Origin: Daphnia pulex
Lineage: Eukaryota; Arthropoda; Branchiopoda; Diplostraca; Daphniidae
Assembly (NCBI RefSeq): GCF_021134715.1
Contig: NC_060026.1
Location: 12,205,001-12,269,000 of the forward strand
Direction: 5' to 3'
DNA length: 64,000 nt
The notes below the pieces were generated by a model. It ran no database searches and was not told the origin of the DNA. It worked only from the letters and a program-made list of their open reading frames with translations. The translations under genes were made by a program, and so were the position numbers. This document shows, piece by piece, positions 45,065 to 55,145 of this stretch (its first letter is position 1; the number at the start of each line of letters is the position of its first letter).

Positions 45065-48000
45065 ATGGCAACTACATCCATGAGGTGCATCCTCGTCATA
45101 TTTTTGGCTGCCGTTTGCTGCTGTCACTGCCAATCAGACAACCCCGGTTCTTCTTCTTCTTCTTGGGCGAAACTGCAAATCTCACCCGATACGTTAAGTT
45201 CCATGAAGTACGGCAACTTTCTCGTTGAAATTTACGAACACGCCAATAATCACAAGGCAACGACAACTGCCAGCGAGAGAAAATATTTCTACTCTCCCAT
45301 TGCGCTGCTTGACCACAAAAGTGCCGTTAGTAGATTGAACAGGGTGACGAAACAACAAGAGATGAGATTTCGTGTGGAAATATGGAACGACAAAGTCGAA
45401 AATGAAGTTGTGAAATATTTGAACGAAATCGTCGATCATCAAATCAAATCAAATCAAGTGAGAGTCATTCCCTTGGAGAAGGTCATTCTCGCCAGCAAAA
45501 GAGCCACGGTGGATTATTCGCTGTATCCAGAGTGGACGAACTATGACAAAAGCAAAACTCTGAGACTTTCTCTGTCGTGTTATGACCAGAAAATCTGCGA
45601 CGAACTGGCCAGTGAAATGCGATCCGACCCCGAACAATTTGACCATTTCAAACTCCTGTACAGTTTGTCATCGCAGACGTCGCAAACCAAACAGACGACC
45701 ATCAGCATCGACAGCGTCACTTCCGGTCAAATGGTCTCGACTCTTTTGCAAAAATTTAAAAACAAAAAGGAAATTTTTCTGACGGCCAACGACGAGAAGA
45801 AAATGTTGACGGAAACGGCCACCAACATTCGAATGGATACATTTGACGACTCCGAGGTCGGGTCGCCTGATACGGAAATTCAAATTTTAAATATTTTAAA
45901 AGATTTGCTTGTCATATCCAGGACGACCATCAAAGAGCAAAGCGACAAGATGTGGGACTCGGTTTTCTGGAATGAGGACAATTACCGGCCGGATAAAACG
46001 ACGAAAAGTTTAAATGAAATCATCAAGAAACTGGACACGGAAACTCAAACGAAATTGGCGGATATGTTTCAGAAAGTGGAGAAACAGTCGGTATTAATAG
46101 ACAAATTTTCTTCGAGCAATAAAGAGGAGGAAAGTATAGGAGAGGAACAAATTCGTCGCGAAAATCAATCGAAAGATGCGAATGAAAAGGAAATGAGAAG
46201 ATCACAAGCAACGGACCAATGGCAATCCAGCCGCAATAAATCCCGGGATAACAAGTCGAATACAAACAAAGTTGACACGGATGTCAGTGGCGGTGGGTGG
46301 GGCATTAAATTTGGCGTTAAAGTCGGAGTGGAAAAAAACAACACGCACAATGCCGAAAAAGAAAACGAAAAGAGTGAACACGCCAAGACCAATTCTGATG
46401 AATATAACAGAAATTTAGACAATAAAGAAAGAATCCAACACAATTTCGACTCAAACAGTTGGGCTGACGTGGATAGAATCAGTTCAGTCATTTCAAGGAA
46501 AATGGCAAACGATTCCGATGGTTCTCGGCGAGTCGAAATTATAAAAGAAGAAATGGCAAAATTATTGCAAGAAAGTAGAAATCATGTCCAATGGGACGGA
46601 GAGAAATTCGTGCCCAAACCGATGCAACTGAGTAGAATCAATTTGGGCAAATTCCGCGACTCTCAATCGTTTCAGGATCGCAACGTTCGTGTCCGTTACA
46701 CGACCGCCGAACTGTCGGCGCCGATAAAAATTATGGAACACACAGAATTGACCGTCACTGACGAATGGAACAATTTAAAGGACGAACTCAGAGGTTTTAA
46801 ACCTTTTTTCTGATGAACAAAATATTTACTTAATAAGTAATTGTATTGCAGAAACTAGAGAACTCTTAAAAACAACTGTAATGAATTGGCGAAAACAAAT
46901 ACCGAACTGGTTAATGTCAAGCGAAATTTAACCAACACAAAAATCGATTTGACCAATAAATTAGAAGGTATTTTAAAATAATTAAGAAATGGACCAAAAA
47001 AAATTGGTCGTTAATTTGATTTTGTAACCATTTTAAAATTTGATTCGCTGTGATTACACACAGGGACGAAACAGGAGTTGGGGAAAACTAAAACCGAATC
47101 GGCAAAAACGAACGCCCATCTCAGGAAAGCTGTCACTGATTTATCAAAAAAATTGAATGGTATACTAATGCTATTTTAAAAAATTTATAAGAATGCAATG
47201 TAAGCAAAATGCAGATGATAATTTAGTTCCTTATAACACACAGAGAACCAGCATGAACTGGCGAAAATCAAAACGGAGTTGGAAAAAAAAGAGAATAAAG
47301 AAGAATCGATGAAAACGAGAGCCGATTTGAACAAAATCGTCGACGACTTATCAACAAAATTAAATGGTAGGCTATATACCATTGTTATACTACATTAAAC
47401 AAAATTTTACTACGGTACCATAAATAAATTCTTTTGGCGACTGAAAAATAATATACATCACATTAATTTGGTTGTCTGTGGTTGTGTTTAGTGAATTTGC
47501 AACGATTGGGTTACGAACTAAAAACCGCCGAGGAAAATCTGAGAAAAGAACTGAATGGTAAAACTCATACCTAAATTAACATAAAATTTTGTTTATGTAA
47601 TTGAATGGTATGGTTCAGCCATTTTAAATAATTTGGAAACAACAACAGCAAATTTGGCCTTAGCAAGTACGGAATTCAGCAACACCAAGTCCGCCGTTTC
47701 GGATTTGACGACCAAATTAAATGGTAAAATAATAAATGGGAAGTTATTTAATTGTTGTATATGAGAGGATTAAAAGAATTTACTATCCCCAGCCCGAACG
47801 AGTGAAATAGTTGACATTGGTAAAATGCCAACCTCCTGTTGGGATCTGGAGCGAATGGGACAAAAAGTCAACGGATTCTTTTCTGTAAAAGGAGCGAAGA
47901 AGATGGAAACGGTTTACTGTGACTTTTATCTTAATGGAAATGGCACGACGTGTGATAATTTTACTTGTTATTGTTTGTCTAATTTCTTTTTTGTTTACAG

Positions 48001-48488
48001 ACAAACAGAAATTTATCGGATACGACGACGTCAAATCGGCGCCCGTCCATTTCTACGTCCAGAGAAATTCTAATTTTAACACAGAAAACACTCCGATTCC
48101 GTTCGATTTGGCGCGGGTGAACGAGGGAAACGCCATGAATTTAACATCGGGGAAATTCACGGCACCGCGACCGGGAACTTACTACTTCTCCTTCACGGGA
48201 CTGGCGGGATTTTCAGCTTCTTCATATATACTTAAGTTACAAGTTGCACTTAATTTAAATGGAGTTATAATCGGAAAGGGCTATGTCGATGAGCAGAAAA
48301 CCGTTGAAACGCGATGGGATCAGTTGTCCCTCCAGTCGACACTTAACCTTAAATCAGGCGATCAAGTTTGGGTGAGTTTGACTTACATGTCATCAGGGGT
48401 GTATTTGCATGACAGAGGTGACATAAGTAACCACTACACCTACTTCACGGGTTTCATGTTGGAGGAGGAAATTGTGGCGTCCCTTTGA
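45065..48488 (+). CDS. C1q-tailed secreted protein 1, long form (frame break in exon 2)
   Basis: Exons: 45065-46793, 46852-46967, 47064-47159, 47244-47366, 47492-47557, 47619-47723, 47793-47942, 48001-48488 (TGA). Signal peptide MATTSMRCILVIFLAAVCCC, then an N-terminal domain shared with the second gene (YFYSPIALLDHKS...CYDQKICDELA, about residues 50-205). About 370 further residues are absent from the paralogue, including WDSVFWNEDNYRPDK, a Lys/Glu/Asn-rich part and WGIKFGVKVGVEK. Five coiled-coil exons follow, then a Cys module (PTSCWDLERMGQKVNGFFSV) and a C1q domain with FTAPRPGTYYFSF and the YFTGFMLEEE end. All introns are phase 1. Exon 2 is 116 bases, one short of a multiple of three, with the break in the A5 run at 46868-46872. 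As read, the protein ends inside exon 2. The last intron has a GC donor. Role: probably extracellular recognition; ligand unknown. Confidence 0.85.
47943..48000 (+). other. GC-AG intron in C1q gene 1
   Basis: The donor is GCACGACG at 47943 and the acceptor TTTGTTTACAG ends at 48000. In the second gene the homologous 56-base intron (53849-53904) starts GTACGACG. The flanking coding sequence joins in frame only if this 58-base segment is removed. Confidence 0.75.
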
Positions 48489-48970
48489 GGTTCAACTTCA
48501 TCGGCGAAACGAAACATTTTCGACACGAACATTCTTTTTTATGTCGACACGAAACTTTAGGGAAGGAAATTTTAAGTAGGAAGGGAAAATAATTCGTTGA
48601 TTCCAATTCATTTAGGGGAAGCCATTTCTGTACCAAAACAAAATTTGACTGTGGATGCAAATAAATACACTTACTAGTTACTAAATACACAAACCAAATT
48701 TCTATCCAAGTTGATATCTGCAAAACTTTAGACGCGACCATAAAAACCGATTTTGATTGTCAGATTTTCAAAATGCAGGGTGGGGAGAAAATTCATTCGC
48801 GTTCAATTCACTAACGGATTGCAATTTTCAAATATTACTTTTTTTACTGATGAATTCCCATTTCGGTTGTTCACTCGTCTACAAAAATTCGTTCTCTATC
48901 TAAAAAAAAAGGGCAGGGGACGTGAAAAACTCTTTTTGATTGTCAGATTATAAAAATTGATTTTATTTTT
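48489..48970. repeat. 3' flank unit of C1q gene 1
   Basis: Begins GGTTCAACTTCATCGGCGA and is homologous to 54381-54820 after the second gene (ACGAAACATTTTCGAC, ATTTGACTGTGGATGCAA). Confidence 0.75.
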
Positions 48971-49079
48971 TTAATTTAAAAAATTCATTTGAAATCAACA
49001 CGAATGCGTCTAAACCTCTCGTTTATCTTTAACAGGGTTTTCACTGTTTAATTATATTTAAATTATTTATTTTTACTTT

Positions 49080-49720
49080 AATTATTTACTCGCGGACGAA
49101 GGATTTCACGGAGGGGAGGAATTTCGATCGACTTTTATACGTTAAGGGGTAGAAATTTCATTACAAAAATTGAACTATGGACGCAAATGAACATTTTTAA
49201 AACACACAAAAATTTTCAAGTTTCTATTTGCAAACATGTAGACGCGACAAGTAAAAAACCGACTTTGATTTGGATTTACATTTAGAAATGGGAGAAAATT
49301 CATTCGACTCTAATTCATTTACGGATTGGAATTTTTCGAAAATCTTTTCAAGGTTAAACACGCACTATAGTTGTTCATGGCTGAACACAAATTTGCGTGC
49401 CTACCTGTAAAAATAAACGGCGTGGGACGTGAAAAACAAAAACTAATTTTGATTGCCAGATTTACCAAACAAAAAATTTAAATGTGTCAATTTGTTTTCC
49501 TTTCTCAGCTCGAAACTTAATAAAATCTACACGACAATAAAACATTGATATTCCCTACGTATCTCGTTAATCTTTAGTTAATGAGTTTCACTTTTTTCCC
49601 CGTTTTAATTTCCAAAATGTGAATTTCACCAGCCGCACCCGGAAAGGTACAAAAAGTTCTTACCTGCTTCCTCCCACTATGATGTCGTGGTGCTCAGGTG
49701 AAAGATTTTCTTCATCTTGT
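49080..49720. repeat. Orphan copy of the C1q-gene 3' flank
   Basis: Aligns with 54440-55145 (TTTCTATTTGCAAA, GTGAAAAACAAAAACTAATTTTGATTG, GTACAAAAAGTTCTTACCTGC) but has no C1q gene before it. It probably marks a deleted gene copy. Confidence 0.7.
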
Positions 49721-52030
49721 CCAGTGCCACGTTCGGTAATTCACGTTCTCTTGAGGAATCAATGGTGATGATATTAGTCAACGCCAAACTAAACTATCTC
49801 CATCTCACTAGAATAAAACAATGAAATGGTTCGCACTTAAACACAACACTGTGAATTTAGTTGACTACCCAGACCTGTAAGTCTGTGGCCTAACTGTTTC
49901 CTAATTCAAGTACTCAACACGATTACACGAGTTTTTAAAAAGTTTTGATTTCGCACTGCAGACGAACATTTGTGAGAACAACAACCAACCAGGAAGCGGC
50001 GATGCCAAATTTATAATAGAAACAAAACAGAAAAAAAAAACAGTCTTCTCACTTCTGTTTGTTTGTTTTTCTTCTTTCTTTTCTTTCTTCTTTTTCCGTT
50101 TTTTGGGAGGCCAATGTGACAATTTTCTCCAGCAATTTTAATTAAAATACTGTGAGATGTGACACTGGGACTCACCTATAGCAATTTAAAATCGTATGTT
50201 TTATAGTTTTCTTTCGCCGTATTGGATCAATCCTGCTTGTGGCATCAATCTTGCGCCGTTCTGTTGGTTCCTGCTGTAACGGAAGTAGATGCTAGATGGT
50301 TCTTCTGACTCTTATTCTTTGGGCTGCTATTCGACATGTTTCTGCTGTCAAAATCGACAATCAAGAAATCAAGGAATGATAGAAAACTTTTCGTAGACGG
50401 ACTTTTTTTTGCCAAATGCTTACTACAGTCGTTCAAACAATTTTTAAAAGATGAAACTTTTATACCACACCATATACTGAATTGACATCCTCACCGATCT
50501 GTATAGCTGTGGCCTAACTTGTGCGCGTCCATGCAGTTTGCAATCAGCTAGAAAAATGTTTAGATTGTTAACACAATTGTTCAACAACCATTGTAAGAAA
50601 TTAAACATTAATCAATCTAAAAGGATTCCTACGTTTTAAAACCTTCATGAAGCCTTTAAGATTGTCGGTAGTATATGGACTTCTTTACATAACAAATCAA
50701 ATGCGTTTGTATGCTGTGCACCTTCTTGTTCATCCAATTCTTTTGGGGTTCTGGACGATGTACCGTGTCCATTGTGACATCGTTTGGCGTTAAATAGGGC
50801 CCCGTGTGCGACCTGCTATGTCCTATCCAGATGAATCGGTGGGAATTTATCGGAATCCTAAGATGTCTTCGCGTTCATAATCACATTTGAGGCAAAAGAA
50901 TTTGAAGCTCATTAATAAAATTTAAAAAAGTTGTCAAATAAAACGGTTTATACCTTAAACGAATGGGGCTGTGATTGAAGTAGGATGTGATCAATATAAT
51001 TTAATCTTCAATTTCAGCAATCTCCCTTCAGGATTTTTAAGTTGATGGTCTTCTCGACTGTGTACTCTCTCGACGTGTCTCTCGACTGTGTCAAAGTTAT
51101 TTGACGTAGCATAACTCTGATAGCACTTAAAATAATTGACAGATAAGGACACTGGAAGAATAAGGAAATTATACTTTTAAGTCACCTTATAATGCGTATT
51201 GTTCGATCCAATTAATGTCACTAGACTGGAACTCGCCCGTCTGAATAAAAATTCAGCCACTACTGGGCCAAATCGTTCAGCAGATGTGATCTTGGTCGTG
51301 TTTTACTTGTCGGCAATACAATGTGGCGACGCTGCTCTAATCACTTCCAACAACGAAGCAATTGTGTAAATCCTGTGTAAATTTGTTCCCGGTTTGGCGG
51401 TTTCCCTATCTTTGATCCGAATATTTGAGCCGTTGGCCAACACAACGAAATAAAGTCAGACATAGCCAATATTATTCTTCACTTGGAACCAGCTGGCCAG
51501 TCGGCATTAGAAGGTGGCCATGTAAGTTGAATGCCGTCTGCATAATAATTCCATCACCGGATCTGCCTCGGACGTCACCAATCAGCTACACCAATTTCTA
51601 ATAACCAGATAATTGAAGAAATTTCAGTAAATTATTTGGAGCTGCAAATATTTGCTGCAATAGCCTAACCTAACTTATTTTTAAAAAATAATATAAATTG
51701 ATTTTAAAATTCTCTGCTGTACTTACGGATTAACTTGTCCTTATTACGTGTTCTTCAATGTATAATTCCTCAACTTAACTTGTGTCGGTTGTTGATTCGT
51801 GCGAATAAAATATTTTTACGGCCCGACTATTTTTTTTGTGGTTTTACGTTGTTTGCAAGGTTATCGTAGAACGTTAACCTTGTGGCAATGCAGTCCTTTT
51901 TTAGATGGAATGTGATCAGTGGATAGGTAGGCTACATTTTCCTCAGGCGCTGGCGGATGGCCATGATGAGACTTTGCTCAAAAGAAAACGTTTCGGTTAA
52001 GACTGTCGTATCAGAAAACTTGTGTTACAT
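49721..52030. other. Intergenic DNA upstream of C1q gene 2
   Basis: No supported gene; T/TTTC-rich tract near 50065-50105. Small frames without domains. Confidence 0.5.
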
Positions 52031-52200
52031 TTTACCTTCAGTTCATACCGTCACATCTTCAGCTGTTCTTCATCGAAGCACATCGAGAGATCGAAGTTCT
52101 GTTTCAAAGGTAGTAAAAACTGAACAAAAATAAATTCAAAAATCATTATTGTTGTAAAATAAAATAAATTGTCATGTTATTTCGTAAATTTCATTTACAG
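52030..52200 (+). promoter_or_regulatory. 5' UTR exon and intron of C1q gene 2
   Basis: A noncoding first exon ends GTTTCAAAG at 52109 with donor GTAGTA. The intron runs 52110-52200 to a TTTCATTTACAG acceptor placed directly before the ATG. The exon start is not determined. Confidence 0.6.
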
Positions 52201-54380
52201 ATGGGAATTTGGTTGTCATGGAAACTGATAGTTGCGTCGATTCTTTGTTTGACAATAAGTTTGCCTTCTTCGGAATTCTCCGACCCTTTAACCGATCCCG
52301 CCTCGCCTGATCCTCGCGAGGATAAACCGCCGATTAAAATTTCCTCCGTGCAATTCGAGTTTGTTTGTGTCCATATTTACGACAGTCAAACAATTAAAAA
52401 CAGCAAGAAAATATATTTCTACTCGCCGATGGCTCTGCTAAATCACAAGAATGTCGCTTCTATTCACAACACACCATCTCTCAGTGTCAGTTTTGCAATT
52501 TGGAATCAAGAAGTCAGAGCAAATGTAACCAAACACCTTTCCCAGCTCCTCAGTCAACAGATCGAGCCCAGTCAAGTGAAAATCTTTCCTTTCGACAGTG
52601 TCAGGCTGACCAGCAAAGTGCAATCTGCTGATTTCTCACTGACTAATGAGTGGCTCCCGTATGACAATCAGCCGTCACTCAGGTTCACCTTGATCTGCCC
52701 GACACGGGAAGATTGCGGTCGAGTGAAGACTCAAATGCAAAATTTCCCTAAACAATTTGAACATTTGCAACTTGAATTTAATCCTAACCTGAACGACGGT
52801 GCGCTGATTTTTTAAAAACTGGATAAACAAAACAAAAATTTACTTGACTTTTTCATTTCTAGATGATTGTGTCAATGATGGGGTTGGAATATCTAAAGAA
52901 AATAAATTGCCAGCACAAGACAAAGGTACTTAAATCAATTCATTCGGATTCATTATCACAATTCTATTCGCGAATGAAATGGCTCTAACATAAAAAAAAT
53001 TACATTAAATATTTTTAGAAACAATGGCAAATTTCGAAGCTAAATTTGCGAAAGAGCTAATCGCCATTAGGGAAGGTAACATACATAAAAAATTTATTAA
53101 TTAAGCTGTAGAAGTTGATACTGCATATTAATTTTTGTAACTGAAAGGTTTTACAGATTTATTTTAAAAGAGAATTAAAAACAAAATATTTTGTGAATTT
53201 CAGAAACTAAAAAGGAATTGGCAGCAATTTCACAGATGTTTTCAGATAAAATAAAAGTCACTGAAGAAAATCTAGCAGGTAATTTCAAATTATTGTGAAA
53301 CAGATTCTTCCTTTTTCTTGCGCTAGTTTTTTTAACATTCAGCAGCGGGACTTTTGTGTGATAACCAAAATTAAATGTAGTGTTATTTTAATCAATTAAG
53401 TTAACTAAATTAATTTCTAAATCAATAATATGAAATCAAATTACGACTTAAGTCTAAAACGAATTTTACAGTGGTACAACAGAAGTTTGAAATTTCCCAA
53501 AAAGAATTGGAAGCCACCAAAACATTATTGACCTCAACTAGGATCGAATTGAGTCAAACGAAATCCACCATCGATGGTCTGGCGAGAGAATTAAACGGTA
53601 AAATTACATTGTTTTGAATTTAAGCTTTTTTTCCAATAAACGATTAATTAAATTGTAAATTAAATTAAGTAAATTGTTAATCAAATTGTTTTTAACAGCC
53701 CGAACGAGTGAATTAATTGACATCGGTAGAATGCCAACCTCATGTGAAGATTTACAGAGAATGGGACAAAAAGTCAATGGATTTTTTTCTGTTAAAGGAT
53801 CAAAGAAGATGGAAATGATTTACTGCAACTTTAATGCCAATCAAAATGGTACGACGTGTTTTTCTTTAATTTGTTATTGTTTGTCTAATTGGTTTTGTTT
53901 ACAGACAAGCAAAAATGGATCGGGTACGTCGGCGTAAAATCGGTGCCCGTGCATTTCTATGTTCAGAGAAATTCTTTGTTCAACTCAACTGGCACTCCGA
54001 TTCCGTTTAGGTTTGCGCGGGTGAACGAGGAAAACGCCATGAATTTGACATCGGGGAAATTCACGGCACCGCGACCGGGAATTTATTTTTTCTCTTTCGC
54101 GGGAGTGGCGCGTCTTGAACGTTCATCTTCTGTTGATTTTTTTTCTAATCTTTATTTGAACGGAAATCTAATCGGGTCGAGTAATGTTAACGAGGATAAC
54201 GGCCCCGTTAATCAATACAGTCCGTTGACCCTCCAGTCGACGCTGAATTTGAACAAAGGCGATCAAGTCTGGCTGGAGATTAATTATTATGGTTCATCCT
54301 CGTATTTGTATGACAGCAGTTCCCACTACACCCACTTCACGGGTTTCTTGTTGGAGGAGGAAATTGTTGCGTCCCTTTGA
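52201..54380 (+). CDS. C1q-tailed secreted protein 2, short form
   Basis: Exons: 52201-52798, 52863-52925, 53019-53075, 53204-53278, 53472-53597, 53699-53848, 53905-54380 (TGA); 514 residues with an unbroken frame. The ATG follows a splice acceptor and opens a signal peptide (GIWLSWKLIVASILCLTISL). Residues about 45-195 form the shared N-terminal domain (YFYSPMALLNHKNVAS...IFPFDSVRLTSKVQ...EWLPYD). Next come four short coiled-coil exons (LEATKTLLTSTRIELSQTKS). The Cys module MPTSCEDLQRMGQKVNGF follows, and last a C1q domain (IPFRFARVNEENAMN, FTAPRPGIYFFSF, YTHFTGFLLEEE). Every coding intron is phase 1 and every internal exon a multiple of three. C1q domains form trimers and bind ligands outside the cell; a defence or adhesion role is inferred only. 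Confidence 0.92.
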
Positions 54381-55145
54381 GGTTCAACTTCATCGGCGAC
54401 ACGAAACATTTTCGACCCAAACATTTTTGTTTAATGTCGACACGAAATTTTGGGGATAAGGAAAGAAAATTCGTTCGACTTAAATTCATTAAGGAGTAGC
54501 CATTTCTGTACCAAAATTTGACTGTGGATGCAATTACACTTACTGAATACACAAATCAAATTCAAAGTTTCTATTTGCAAAACGCGACAAGCAGAAAACC
54601 AATTTTGATTGTCAGATTTTCAAAAAGCAGGGTGGACAAGAATGGGAGAAAATTCATTAGCCCTCTAATTAGTTTAAGGACTGTTGAAATTTTTCGAAAA
54701 CCTTTACTAGGTTGCGCATTACAGATGTGCACCACTTCACACAACTTTGTGCATCTATCTATGAAAATAAAGGGCGGGATACGTGAAAAACTCATTTTGA
54801 TTGCCAGATTTTCCTCCAAAAAATTAAAATTTCTCAATTTGTTTTCCTATCGCAGCTCGAAATTTAATAAAATCAACACCAGAATGAAACGCTTAGATTG
54901 TCTACGCATCTCGTTAATCTTCATTTTTTCTCCCCGTTTTAATTGGCAAAATGTGAATTTCACCCGCGGCAAGAAATGGACAGACTCGCACGGTGTGAAA
55001 AAGACGAAAAAGCAACGGCCGATAAAAAAAGGCGAATTGGGGCACGAGATCAGTCGGCAATTTGCAATTGAAATTACAATTCACGACAGGTACAAAAAGT
55101 TCTTACCTGCTGCCTCCACTTTGATGTCGGTGGTGTTGGCTCAGG
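54381..55145. repeat. 3' flank unit of C1q gene 2
   Basis: Homologous to 48489-48970 and 49080-49720. On the minus strand both long copies end in a conserved donor-like GCAG/GTAAGAACTTTTTGTACC (55098-55118; 49661-49681), so an antisense transcript may start nearby. Confidence 0.7.
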
